Shown here piece after piece: positions 12,248 to 22,354 of a stretch of 64,000 bases of DNA (positions are counted from its first letter, which is position 1; each line of letters opens with the position of its first letter). The stretch spans positions 124,001 to 188,000 of the forward strand of contig NAJO01000021.1 of NCBI GenBank assembly GCA_002077065.1. The letters run 5' to 3'. The notes under the pieces are model-generated. The model saw nothing but the letters and a program-made list of their open reading frames with translations. It had not been told where the DNA came from and made no database searches. Position numbers and translations under genes: made by a program. This stretch comes from Cryoendolithus antarcticus (taxonomy: Eukaryota; Ascomycota; Dothideomycetes; Cladosporiales; Cladosporiaceae).

Positions 12248-12688
12248 ATGGGCAACCGCAACTCGTCCTCTCCGCCACTTCCTCTTCCTCTCCAGCACAA
12301 CAACTACCCATCAGGTATCTACACTGGCCCGCTCTCCATCGCGCACTGGGGCGGCTGGCCGGACGGTCGAGCGCATCCCGATCGTCGCGCCTGGGTTCGC
12401 CCAAGTCATCGCAGACGTTCGCGCGACATGCGAGATCAGAATTTTGATGCGGGCTCATCAGCGCAGCAAGCTAATCCACTACAGCCAGGGTATGTGCCGA
12501 GCCAAATGCCCCAAGGCTAAATGCCTGGGCAGATGCCGACGATGCAGGAAATGATGCCAGGGCAAATGCCTGGCGGAAATGGTGGCGGATTACAGGGTGG
12601 GATCCCGCCGCAGATGGGACCGCACGGAAGCGTGCCACAGCAATGAGGCAGTCCGCAGCAGCAGCAAGGCGCTCAGCCGGATCCGTGA
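12248..12688 (+). pseudogene. decayed gene for an MGN-start, Q/M/P-rich small protein
   Basis: From the ATG at 12248 one frame runs 146 codons to a TGA at 12686-12688, but is cut by TAA at 12518-12520 (codon 91) and TGA at 12644-12646 (codon 133). Composition is continuous across both stops: SQMPQG, then MPGQMPTMQEMMPGQMPGG, then PHGSVPQQ, then GSPQQQQGAQPDP. The TAA falls exactly where the repeated QMP motif expects Gln, so CAA to TAA is the simplest history. The start MGNRNS fits an N-myristoylation signal. No family recognised. It may be read as a 90-residue truncated protein. It lies next to the broken transporter, so the two may have decayed together. Confidence 0.5.
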
Positions 12689-12761
12689 ATAAGGATTTGA
12701 CGAGGAGATGGCCGTATTATAGTGTGTCTATACTCTTGGTGGGAAAGAAATGAACGAAGAC

Positions 12762-13811
12762 TCAATCACTGACCGCAACCCCAAACTCTTCTGCCTCAAC
12801 TGCGGCCTTCAGTTCCTCGATCTCACCACCTCGCTGTTTGATCACAAATGCCAACGTCTCACTGAAAGTCTCTCCATTGTTCTCAAACCACATGCCCATG
12901 TCCGCCACGTACGCCTCGACCTGCGACTTCGCTGGAGAGTGCTCACGCAAGTACAAAATCTGCTCGGGATCTAGCTTCATCATGTCTTCGACAATGTAGT
13001 AGTGACCGATGTCGTCGCCCCAGCCTTCGAGCCCGAATTCAGCGGTGTGGGTCGAGGATTCCTGCCAGCGCTGTTGCTGTGCGTGGTATTTGGAGCTCGC
13101 AACAGAAGAATTGTGATATTGACTATCCGAAGCGATGAAGCGCGACGCTGTGGGTGGATAGTTCAAATGAATGCTGAAGAGCGGTTGGTTGGTGGTCTCG
13201 GGATAGCGTGCCTGGTATTTGCGGCGCAAGCGGCCGTTGCTTGGACACAGGTCGTTGGCAACGACGTCGCGGATAATGGCATGGACGTCCAGCATTTCAG
13301 CGAGTTCGGAGGTGGTGTAGTTATGCAAGAGCGCAGCGCGCTCACGCACTACTTCCAGACGTGCACGGGCATATCGAACGTGAGCGATATTGTGAAATGC
13401 GCGATCGAACAGCCAGAGCCGGTAGGTTGCTCGACGTAGCTTGAAGCGCTCAGATGTCGACAGCAGGCGGCGGGCGACGTAGTCGTGCTTCCATTTCCTG
13501 TACATGTAGATGTCCTCCCACTGCGTGGCCACGTGTCCGGCTTTGATGAGCTGTCGGATCAATGCGTCAGATAAGGGGACCTCGCGATGGAAGTGTGCTG
13601 GCTGGGATGCGTTGTGAGTGACAAGTTGTTCGATATCGTCCAGCGGGCCGAATTCAATCTCGGCAGAATGTTTTAAAATCAAAAGGCGTTTACTCGAATG
13701 GAAGATTGCGTGAAAGCTTCGACAGGTCGAGGCCAGTGATAAAGCGGACGTAACAGTTGGTAAGGACAGGAAGATATGCGTGACAATCTCGGTGGGCAGG
13801 ATGAGGTCCAT
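12762..13811 (-). CDS. F-box protein of unknown target
   Basis: Single exon, 349 residues from the ATG at 13811. Residues 2-45 form an F-box, starting DLILPTEIVTHIFLSLPTV and passing through the ASTCRSFHAIF turn, the surface that binds Skp1 in SCF ubiquitin ligases. The rest is helical with basic arginine-rich stretches around residues 130-190 and an acidic C terminus; no WD40 or leucine-rich repeats are seen. Its substrate cannot be inferred. The frame is open 66 codons further upstream, but the ATG adjacent to the F-box is the natural start. It is divergent from another F-box-like gene at 14251, and a Skp1 gene is encoded at 22.4-23.0 kb. Confidence 0.78.
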   Translation of the reverse strand: MDLILPTEIVTHIFLSLPTVTSALSLASTCRSFHAIFHSSKRLLILKHSAEIEFGPLDDIEQLVTHNASQPAHFHREVPLSDALIRQLIKAGHVATQWEDIYMYRKWKHDYVARRLLSTSERFKLRRATYRLWLFDRAFHNIAHVRYARARLEVVRERAALLHNYTTSELAEMLDVHAIIRDVVANDLCPSNGRLRRKYQARYPETTNQPLFSIHLNYPPTASRFIASDSQYHNSSVASSKYHAQQQRWQESSTHTAEFGLEGWGDDIGHYYIVEDMMKLDPEQILYLREHSPAKSQVEAYVADMGMWFENNGETFSETLAFVIKQRGGEIEELKAAVEAEEFGVAVSD

Positions 13812-14250
13812 CTTGATTGTATCGTTCTCAGATCTTGGGATCCTGGTTCTCTGGCTATTCTCTCTTTTCACTTCGTACTTTCCGATCTTCTCTCCTCGCT
13901 TGGTTGGTGTGATGGCCTGGACGACGATTCCCGAAGTCCAGATGGTCGCAATGGGCTCAAATGGCGTCCACCCCAACCATGGGGCTATGTGATAGACTCC
14001 TGCGACCACCGCTGGCCTGGCACTGCATAAGCAGCCTCCCCTCCTCCCCTCCGATCATACTTTGCTTCGCAGCTGGACGGTGTTGATTCTCCATGTTTGC
14101 TGATTGTGGGCAAATGGAGGAAGAAGGAAGACAGGGCGCATCGATGAGTCGAAGTCCAACCCCGTAAACATTGGAGTCAATGCTCAATGTGCCAAGACTA
14201 AGGTACTACAGACCGCTTCCTCACTTCGTGTCAACTGGCGATGACCCTTC
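13812..14250. promoter_or_regulatory. shared promoter region of two divergent F-box-type genes
   Basis: 439 bases between two outward-facing starts. The region carries a short upstream ATG at 14241-14243, out of frame with the ATG at 14251 and stopping within 60 bases. No recognisable binding site is claimed. Confidence 0.45.
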
Positions 14251-15405
14251 ATGAGCCATCGCACCGGCATGGACACGGGCACATGGAACTGTAGGGACTA
14301 CCTCATCTCTCCGGATGTGCATCCCACGCTGCCTGCGACTCCACAGCATGATCACCTCCGAGTCCCATTGCATCGGCATGAAAGTTGGACCGAGCTCGAG
14401 ACGCGATCTCGTTCACCAGCGAGCAAGAGGCCCAGGTTCCCCCTGCTGAGATTACCGCTGGAGCTGCGGTTAGAAATCTTGTCCTACCTCCTGCCTACGA
14501 CTCAGGCTTTGAGCAGTACCCTAAGTCCACTGGCCACTCATGCCCTCAACTTCGGTGCCGTGCAGAGACGGATGGCGAAGGGAATGCCGGTGCCTGGTAC
14601 TTCCAACTCATCGACTCCAGTGGACAGTAGGGGATTGGCTGGCTTGACATCAGGCGATCGGTCACCCGCTCGAATACCCAATGCGAGTAATGTAGTGTGG
14701 CAGAAAGGCAACACTAGTCTACTGCAAACCTGCCGACAACTGCACGATGAATGCGCAGACATTATCTACGGAGCCAACACTTTCGTACTCTTCGTCACCT
14801 TCTCCGGCATCACTGTGAGGCTCAGGTGTCGACTGTCTTCTGGGGTGACGCCAACGAAGACCCGACCGTTCCTGGCTATGCCCGACATGTACATTAAGCG
14901 CATCAAGCGGATGATTGTCCACGTCGACCATGTTGACTCGTATACGGGTATGATCAAGTTCAACGTCTCGGGTAAGGGCTTGGTTCATGGATTACGGAAG
15001 CAGGTGGAGAGGCTGATCACAGCACTGTCGCCCTGCAGCGCCAGTGCGGGTATCGATGGCGCTGCAGAGGAATCTCATGAACGCACGGGAGGATTGACAG
15101 ACATCACGATTCGCGTCTCTAATGGCAACGCGATCACCGATAGTCTGAACAGCCGCTTCAGTGGTGCAGCAACCAAGGTGTCAAACGACATCGACACGAT
15201 GCTTGAACCCTTTGGCTCTCTCGGTGGTATCACCACTGCAACAGTACTGGGTGCGGTGTCCGAGACGTCTGCACGGCAGCTTGAGGCACGGATGCGAGAC
15301 GCAGAAACTGGACAGCCAGTGAAATGCTGCTGCAGAGGCGGTATGGCGGACTCTGTCGTTGACGAGAAGCCGGTACAGCTATGCGTGTACGGTAACGATA
15401 TATGA
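14251..15405 (+). CDS. F-box-like/2EXR-type fungal protein
   Basis: Single exon, 384 residues. After a 65-residue disordered leader comes RFPLLRLPLELRLEILSYLL, the degenerate F-box-like motif of a large fungal family, followed by LLQTCRQLHDECADIIYGANTF-like sequence typical of the same family (domain of unknown function, often called DUF7730/2EXR). The C-terminal third has a pair of Cys-Cys-Cys residues (VKCCCRG). Function is unknown; members are presumed adaptors. An upstream ATG at 14241 starts a short frame overlapping this start, so either leaky scanning or use of ATG 14269 is possible. Reading frame and codon bias are good. Confidence 0.7.
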   Translation: MSHRTGMDTGTWNCRDYLISPDVHPTLPATPQHDHLRVPLHRHESWTELETRSRSPASKRPRFPLLRLPLELRLEILSYLLPTTQALSSTLSPLATHALNFGAVQRRMAKGMPVPGTSNSSTPVDSRGLAGLTSGDRSPARIPNASNVVWQKGNTSLLQTCRQLHDECADIIYGANTFVLFVTFSGITVRLRCRLSSGVTPTKTRPFLAMPDMYIKRIKRMIVHVDHVDSYTGMIKFNVSGKGLVHGLRKQVERLITALSPCSASAGIDGAAEESHERTGGLTDITIRVSNGNAITDSLNSRFSGAATKVSNDIDTMLEPFGSLGGITTATVLGAVSETSARQLEARMRDAETGQPVKCCCRGGMADSVVDEKPVQLCVYGNDI

Positions 15406-15773
15406 CTAGACGAAAGCAATGCAATCTATTTCATCGGACACACCGACCAAGACCCCTAGCTCGTGGCTAGTCGCTTCTGCTCCCCTCGTGCTCTCTCCAG
15501 CATTCGTCTCGTCTGCAGACACATGTTGCATAATCTGATGGTGAATGTCGTCAAAGCACCCTCGTCGCTCTCGTCGTTCACGTGAGAGGCTCCCGATTCA
15601 CATGGATGTGTCTCTCATGATGACTCAGCCGTTTTGCGACCCTGTAAAATCCCACCAAAGATTTACTGGCGTATCGATTGCCCCACACCGTGCCGACGCC
15701 TTGTCGACTTTTTTGACAATCCTACACACTTCATACCTTCCGCCCCAACACGACCATATACCCTACAGCAATC
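15406..15773. other. intergenic; ARB1 promoter and leader
   Basis: 368 bases. The final 100 are rich in C and A, ending CCTACAGCAATC before the ARB1 ATG. No other coding signal. Confidence 0.55.
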
Positions 15774-17733
15774 ATGGTTTCTGCCTCAAAAGCCGCTCGC
15801 GATGCCAAGCGCGCCGCTGAGGGTAAGCCAACGCTCGCCTCGAAGAAGACCGCCGCCGCCAAACTCGCCTCGAAGAATGCATCTGAGGCATCATCGCTGA
15901 ATGGAGATGAGACACCGCCTCTACTTGACGGCGATGGCAACGCGCTACCCGATTCCGAGCAGCCGGCAGCTATCACGAATGGCATGTCGAAGATGGCTCT
16001 ACAGCAGGACAAAGATGGTATCTCAGACAGAGTCACGACCGGTGTCCTCTCATCGCTGGAGGCTAGCAGAGACGTGAAAATCACGTCCGCATCACTTGTG
16101 TTCCACGGCAAAGTCTTGTTCAACGATACCACACTCGAAGTCACCTATGGAAAAAGATACGGTCTTTCGGGAGAGAACGGCTGTGGCAAGTCTACCCTGC
16201 TCAAGGCCATCTACGCCAGAGAATATCCCTTTCCCGAACACATTGACATCTACCTTCTCAATGAGGGTGCCGAACCTTCAGATACTGGCGCCCTCGAGTG
16301 GGTGGTGAACCAGGCAGAAGCTGAGTTGGCACGCCTGGAGAAGCTGGCTGAGACGATCCTCGAGACGGATGGACCGGACAGCCCGAAGTTGGAGGAGCTG
16401 TACGAGCGCATCGACCAAATGGACCCTTCAACATTCCAGACTCGCGCCTCGCTTATCTTGACCGGTCTCGGCTTCAACAAGGTCACAATCAAGAAGAAGA
16501 CCAAGGACATGTCCGGTGGATGGCGAATGCGTGTGGCGCTTGCCAAGGCGTTGTTCGTGAAGCCCTCTCTGCTTCTGCTCGATGACCCGACCGCACATTT
16601 GGATCTCGAAGCTTGCGTGTGGCTGGAAGAGTACCTTAAGAAATACGACCGTACCCTCATCCTCGTCTCCCACTCCATGGACTTTCTGAACGGTGTTTGC
16701 ACGACGATGATGGACATGCGTATGAAGCAGCTTATGTACTACGGTGGAAACTACGACTCGTACCTGAAGACGCGGACAGAACAGGAAGTCAACCAGGCGA
16801 AGGCATACGAGAAGCAGCAGGACGAGATCAAGCACATCAAGAAGTTCATCGCCAGTGCAGGTACATATGCCAACTTGGTGCGCCAAGCAAAGTCCCGGCA
16901 GAAGATTCTCGACAAGATGGAGGCAGATGGCTTCATCGAGCCGGTGCACCAGGACAGAGTCTTCACCTTCCGCTTCGCAGATGTCGAGAAGCTCCCGCCT
17001 CCTGTTCTCTCGCTCGACAACGTCACATTCTCCTACTCCGGTGAGAAGAAGGACACTTTGTACGAGAATCTCGACTTCGGTGTGGACATGGACTCCCGTA
17101 CAGCTCTTGTCGGACCCAATGGTGTCGGCAAGTCTACTCTGCTCCGCATTTTCACTGGCAAGCTCTCACCGAACGGTGGCAACGTGTCGCGACACACGCA
17201 CTTGAAGCTCGGCATGTACTCGCAACATTCGGCTGAGCAACTGGACCTCAACAAGTCTGCCCTCGACTTCGTACGTGACAAGTACGCCACACAAAGTCTG
17301 GACTACCAGTACTGGCGTCAGCAACTCGGCAAGTACGGCCTCAGTGGTGAGGCACAGACGGCGTTGATGGGCACGCTTTCCGAGGGACAGAAGAGCAGAA
17401 TCGTGTTCGCCTTACTGGCCATCGAGGGACCGAACATGTTGTTGCTCGACGAGCCGACGAACGGTCTCGATATCCCGACCATCGACTCGTTGGCAGACGC
17501 TATCAATGCTTTCTCGGGAGGTGTCGTGGTTGTGTCTCACGACTTCAGGTATGTCGCTGTCTTTTATTCCAATGAATACTGGAATGTCATCACTAACATC
17601 CCATAGATTGCTTGACAAAATTGCAAAGGACATCATGGTCTGCGAGAACAAGACTGTCACTCGATGGAACGGCAGCATTGGCGAGTACAAGACTAACCTG
17701 CGGAAGAAGATGTTGGCGGCTGGTGCCGTCTAG
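15774..17733 (+). CDS. ARB1: ABC-F ATPase Arb1, ribosome biogenesis
   Basis: Two exons (15774-17548, 17607-17733) encode 633 residues; yeast Arb1 has 610. Arb1 is a soluble twin-ATPase that acts on 40S and 60S precursors in nucleus and cytoplasm. There are no membrane spans. NBD1: Walker [10 protein letters not shown] near residue 133, signature MSGGWRMR near 245, Walker [13 protein letters not shown] near 266. NBD2: GPNGVGKST near 446, LSEGQKSR near 535, [11 protein letters not shown] near 556. The linker [20 protein letters not shown] is the Arb1/ABCF2 hallmark. The Asp in DDPTAHLD of NBD1 is normal for Arb1. The N-terminal 90 residues are Lys/Ala-rich and variable. The small last exon restores [10 protein letters not shown]. 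Confidence 0.95.
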
Positions 17734-18130
17734 ACTGCATGGAGTGCTTCTTCAATCAGATTCAGGGGGATGAGAATGCCATAGCCGACTCAAGTCACTG
17801 CGCGTCATACTGAGCAGCCTATGAGAGGTGCATCGTGGCCCTCGAGACACACGGCCGAACGGCAGTCACGCAGTGCATCCATTGCATGATACACCCGGCG
17901 TTCAGGGAAGCAATCATGGGCAGGATAGACTTGGGCGTGGAAGGCGTGTGATGCTGGATGTTTGGACACACTGCCTAGATTGCGCATTCACCTAATGCAG
18001 GTAGATCGGTAACGAAAAGCAGTTTGCAGCTTAACAAATCATTGACTGAGAGCATGCTACTCCGCACAAATACAGTGCGGTCTTGACTGAGTCGTCTCCG
18101 TGATCTCAAACCGTCACTGCATCGTCTTCA
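17734..18130. other. intergenic, no feature seen
   Basis: 397 bases between two plus-strand genes. Minus-strand frame at 17805-17987 is short and without family resemblance. Confidence 0.5.
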
Positions 18131-18733
18131 ATGCTGCCGTATCAGTTCCGTCGGCATGATGCTGCGGCTTCCAAAGCAGCACCCGTCAGCTTATATCCTC
18201 GGTCATACCCAGTATATCCTCCTGCCGCGATGAAGAACCACGCACAGCGAGCTGCCTACCAGCACCGTCCATATTCTCAGTCAGACACAATCTCGCTGGA
18301 GCCGACATCGTTCGCGGCCAAGCAGCGTATAACACAGCGGCAGCAAACGGCCTTCAGTCCTCCGCTGGCTCGCTCTGTCTACCCAACACAAGCCATACTG
18401 CAGACTCACTCTGTCCCAGCACCCGTGACATCAGACTACACCAACCTCGCCTCGCAAGTCGCAGACTCGGACTCCGACTCCGAGCCCGGATTTGAAGTCG
18501 ACCCGCTTCGGGTGCCAGGCCGGTATCCAGCCACCCCTCCGCTCTTACACGGTGTGACTACTGTAGCAACTGCGCAAGAGCGCGGGCTTGAGGCTGGCGA
18601 GGCGGAAGGGAGTCGGAGGACTAAAGCAAAGGAGAGGGGAAAGCGGGTCGAGCTTTTCAGTGGGAGAAGCCAGTTCGGGTTCCGAGATAAAGATGGCACG
18701 GTAGTGGAGACGAGGCCTTGTGCGGTGATGTGA
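18131..18733 (+). CDS. small disordered protein ending in a CaaX prenylation box
   Basis: Single exon, 200 residues, no family recognised. The N-terminal half is rich in Tyr, Pro, Gln and Ser (for example RSYPVYPPAAM). An acidic patch, DSDSDSEPGFEVDP, lies near residues 112-126. A basic stretch, RRTKAKERGKRVELF, near residues 162-176, precedes GRSQFGFRDKDGTVVETRP and the terminal CAVM. CAVM fits the CaaX consensus with Met last, which favours farnesylation, and the upstream basic stretch could help membrane binding. Anchoring at the plasma membrane or an endomembrane is inferred, not shown. It runs convergently with VPS18, 122 bases away. Confidence 0.6.
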   Translation: MLPYQFRRHDAAASKAAPVSLYPRSYPVYPPAAMKNHAQRAAYQHRPYSQSDTISLEPTSFAAKQRITQRQQTAFSPPLARSVYPTQAILQTHSVPAPVTSDYTNLASQVADSDSDSEPGFEVDPLRVPGRYPATPPLLHGVTTVATAQERGLEAGEAEGSRRTKAKERGKRVELFSGRSQFGFRDKDGTVVETRPCAVM

Positions 18734-18855
18734 AGCTGCCCGATGTTCCGTCACAAGGCAGTGCGGTGGGCAGTCCCGAGAGAGCGTTTTCAATCGCGTC
18801 ATCTGGCTTGCGGTGGCGTTGACGAGATGTTGTCCAGATCGGTATGATCGCATCC

Positions 18856-21747
18856 TCATATTGCCCACTCCTCCTTATTATCCGTCTCCAGGATAAATGG
18901 CTCATCAATCATCCTCACAGCCCCCTCCCCACAAAGCACACAAGCTCCCGCCACAAGTCCATCCAACTCCCTCACCAACCCCTCCTTCCTCGCCCTCCCG
19001 CCAGCCGCAACAACTCTCCCGACCTCCCTCTGCAATTCCCTGATCCTCTTCCCCTTCCCCATCCCCACAACACCCATGACCATCTCCCCCAAGCAATCGG
19101 CATGGAACGCGTGCTGGCAAGGGAACACAAAGAACTGCCTCATCAGCAACGGCATTCGGCATTTCCAGCACCGCTCACCGGGCTCAACAATAGCGTAGCG
19201 GGAGTCGATGGCGGAAATAGAAGACTTTATCGATTGGGCGGTGGCGGCCGAGGCGTCCATACTGGCTTTCAAACCGTCGATCTCGCGACTGTAATTCTCA
19301 AGTGCAGCGCAGATCTCGGCTTTGAAGTCATCTATGACTACGAAATCGGGGAAGAAAGGGATCAGATCTTCTATCCGAAGTAATTCGCAGCGCTTCAGAA
19401 ATTCCATGGCGGGTTTGATGCCTTTGTTCTGCGAGATAACTTTCTTGGCGACTTTCAACCAGAGCTTCTTCCGCAGTAAATCGTCGTTGCCCGGCCGATC
19501 GGCTACAGAAGCTGCAATCTCGATTTCGTTGTACTTCAGCGCCAAGTCCACCGCTGAGGATGGCTGATTCATGGTGCAGTAGACGTGCACGGCTGAGGCG
19601 ACCCGTTTGTGAGCAATGCAGAGGCGGAGCGCAAAGTCGGCGTCGTAGTGGTGCTCGTGGGCGGCAGACTGGGTTTCAAGGTAGGAGAGGAGGGCGGACT
19701 CATCAGGCGAGGAGGAAGAGGCGTAGAGTGCTATGAGCGTGTTGTGGACTGCTGGTAGGGTGGACACTTGGTGGTTGATGCAGAAGGAGAGGTAGCGGAT
19801 TGCTTGGTTCTGTGCCAGTGGGACTGAAGAGCCGATGGTGCGGTTGTAGGTCAGAAGTGCTGGGATGATCTTCTTCGGGTCGAGGGATGGTTGTCGCATG
19901 AGGACTTCGATTAGGTCGACGGCGCTATGTGACATGAGGACTGTGCTGTACTTGTAGAAGACTTCGGGTGCTGTCTGCTTCTTCAGCACGGCCATGGCTT
20001 CGGCCCAGCGCTCGCGTTGCACCCAGTACTCGAGGACGTAGTCGAAGTCGTTGACTACATTGGCGAAGTAGAGAAGCTCTTCTTCTCGGCCGTGAGCGCT
20101 GATGACTTCGTAGGTAGTCTTGACATCAAGATCGGCCTTGTTCCGGGTGACAAAGTCCTGATATTCTTTTCGCACGGCTGGCAGCTGCTTCTGCATTTCT
20201 GAAGCTGTGGATCCGGCGGCTAGCTCTGCCTTTGTGCTGATGGTGTCGTCGAGCTGATTCAGCTTCGCCATGTATAGCTCGGTCAGCCAACTAACTAACA
20301 ACGTCCGCTGCATGATGAAGGACTTCGGGTAGCCCACCAGCTTCGTAAGTAGGTACTTCCGCAAGGCATCGTGCTCGCCCTTGTCGATGAAGTCAAGTGC
20401 GACATCTTCGAAAGGCTTGCTACTCTTGCCGAGTACGGTGGCAGCTTCAGCGAACTTCCCTTGGCCGATTAGATGATCACCAGTGGCCGCTGCAACAGCG
20501 TCTTTCTCCTCAGTGGAGCGAGCGTACCGTTGAGCAGCCTCGTAATTCCCCTTCTTGAGCATGATCTTCCATACGTCCCGGTCCTCGTCAGTGACAACGA
20601 TTTCATAGATCTCCGTGGAGGTGAGTAGCCAGTATGTGTTCTTCTGCTGATCGGCAAAGAGTCCAAGGATTGTCTGACCGGCCTCGAGTACTTCCTGGTT
20701 ATAGACTATCGTGTCGTCCAGGCGGTTGATAGCTGTCAGTCGACCTTCCTGGAGTACGAGGATATGGAACTGCGTAAGTATCATAGAGGAAATGGGTGGT
20801 TGTGTCGCCCGGTTGCGACCACTGGACGACTGCATAGCAGGTAGCTGCGACTTCGGAAACATGTGCGAGTCGTGAAACATCTGCCTCCCTAGGGCGGAGA
20901 GATCGGTGGACTGCGTAGGTAGCGGACCACTGTACACACCCTGCGCACAGAGCCATGCATACGCTCTCTCGCCAGCACCACTGCCAGACGCACCGCCCTC
21001 GGCGTCCGGACTCACTGCCATTGAGCTTACTCCTCCATACCCATCACCCCTTTCCACCTCATACACACTCGGCGTCTCCCTCTCAAACAACCTCCCAAAC
21101 ACTCCTGCGGTGTCACCACTCCTGCCACCCTTCCCAATCCAGACCCTCAGGGCACCCTGGCTAGCCACGACGATCCTCCTCGTCCCCTGCTGCCTGCTCC
21201 CCACAAAATCTGCCCACAACCCCGTCACAGCCTCCCCAGCTTCCCAGACCCTCTTCGCAAACCGTTCTTCCTTCCCCATAAACCCCCCTCCCCCTCCACT
21301 CTCAACAACAACCTCCCAAACGCCTCCATCCCTCCCCCCGACCATAATCTCCCTCGTCCCCTGCGTAGGCCCCTCAACATTCCACGCCACAGCCTCCAAT
21401 ACCACACCCCTCAACCTCCCCAGACTCTTCACAACCCGTCCATTAGAATGCAGATAAAATACCTCCCCCAGCGTCGCACTGATGAGACAATGACTCCCCG
21501 TCGGATCCAAGAACAGCTTTCTTATAGTGCCAATCTTAGTCGCTGGCAGGGGGAGGTCTATATCGTCGATATCTGACGGATTCTCGAGGTCGAACCGCAG
21601 CAGGCGGTTTGAGGCGAGGGCTAGAAGGAGGACGTTGGAGGAGACTGCTGTGGCGACTATGGGGGAGGAGAGCGGGAATTGGAGGGAGACGCGTTGGACG
21701 TCTATTATTGGGAGAGTGGGGTCGAGGGCGGCGGAGGAGGACGCCAT
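18856..21747 (-). CDS. PEP3: Vps18/Pep3, HOPS and CORVET core subunit
   Basis: One long exon of 963 residues. Vps18 is a core subunit of the HOPS and CORVET tethers that drive fusion at endosomes and vacuoles. The N-terminal 350 residues are beta-propeller-like (Pep3/Vps18/deep orange domain). A long alpha-solenoid follows, including YILEYW-like repeats and the clathrin-repeat stretch around residues 600-780. A coiled segment precedes the C-terminal RING-H2-like finger: CWKCRMPL, CQHAFHADCL and CVLCG. Between the finger halves is a glycine- and arginine-rich insert. The start MASSSAALDP is the first ATG and is followed directly by the propeller. Codon bias is strong throughout. Confidence 0.92.
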   Translation of the reverse strand: MASSSAALDPTLPIIDVQRVSLQFPLSSPIVATAVSSNVLLLALASNRLLRFDLENPSDIDDIDLPLPATKIGTIRKLFLDPTGSHCLISATLGEVFYLHSNGRVVKSLGRLRGVVLEAVAWNVEGPTQGTREIMVGGRDGGVWEVVVESGGGGGFMGKEERFAKRVWEAGEAVTGLWADFVGSRQQGTRRIVVASQGALRVWIGKGGRSGDTAGVFGRLFERETPSVYEVERGDGYGGVSSMAVSPDAEGGASGSGAGERAYAWLCAQGVYSGPLPTQSTDLSALGRQMFHDSHMFPKSQLPAMQSSSGRNRATQPPISSMILTQFHILVLQEGRLTAINRLDDTIVYNQEVLEAGQTILGLFADQQKNTYWLLTSTEIYEIVVTDEDRDVWKIMLKKGNYEAAQRYARSTEEKDAVAAATGDHLIGQGKFAEAATVLGKSSKPFEDVALDFIDKGEHDALRKYLLTKLVGYPKSFIMQRTLLVSWLTELYMAKLNQLDDTISTKAELAAGSTASEMQKQLPAVRKEYQDFVTRNKADLDVKTTYEVISAHGREEELLYFANVVNDFDYVLEYWVQRERWAEAMAVLKKQTAPEVFYKYSTVLMSHSAVDLIEVLMRQPSLDPKKIIPALLTYNRTIGSSVPLAQNQAIRYLSFCINHQVSTLPAVHNTLIALYASSSSPDESALLSYLETQSAAHEHHYDADFALRLCIAHKRVASAVHVYCTMNQPSSAVDLALKYNEIEIAASVADRPGNDDLLRKKLWLKVAKKVISQNKGIKPAMEFLKRCELLRIEDLIPFFPDFVVIDDFKAEICAALENYSREIDGLKASMDASAATAQSIKSSISAIDSRYAIVEPGERCWKCRMPLLMRQFFVFPCQHAFHADCLGEMVMGVVGMGKGKRIRELQREVGRVVAAGGRARKEGLVRELDGLVAGACVLCGEGAVRMIDEPFILETDNKEEWAI

Positions 21748-22354
21748 CGTTGGTGGAGCTGGGTTCGAGGCTTCCGGGGTGGAGGGTTATAGGTGATGGT
21801 GCGGGTGAGGGTGAGGGGCGGCGATCATGGCGGACTCGATTCGTAGCTCATCGCTCCACGCTGGTACTGTTACCATGGAATGCAATAAGTAGTCTCTGGA
21901 GAAGTCTTACAGAGAGAATGAAGCTCGCAAGGTCAACGCTAGAAAGTGTGGCTGAAGCTTGTGTGTGCCCTGCATGTTGACAACGGACATGGACGGAAGT
22001 GGGGTGTACTGGTCGCAAACACAAACGAGGAACGAAACAGTGAGCAATCAGTCATGGTAACGACATTAGCAGTAGCTACTTAGGCGATTCCGTAAAGTAA
22101 AGCCATAGCAACACCCGCCGACCAAGTTTCCGTAGCCATTCGACGGGCTCAACCATCTCTCATGTCATCGTAAAGCAGCAGCAAGCACCCAGATACCCGT
22201 CTCCAATGCGCCGTGAACGCCCAAGTAAAGCACCGTCTTCGTGTAGACAGACTTAGCAATACTGATGCACCCCAGCTTGATCAAGCCATGCCGCTGCTGT
22301 CAGTAAACCCTGCAGGGTGTTTGTCGAAGGTGTGTGTCAAACGGACCCACACAC
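21748..22354. other. intergenic: VPS18 promoter and SKP1 3' end
   Basis: 607 bases. The first part is purine-rich on the plus strand. No gene, repeat or RNA is recognised. Confidence 0.55.

Noticed and set aside
16560..16620. DDPTAHLD in place of DEPTNHLD in the first ATPase site of Arb1
   Set aside because: This substitution is usual for Arb1/ABCF2, so it is not a defect.
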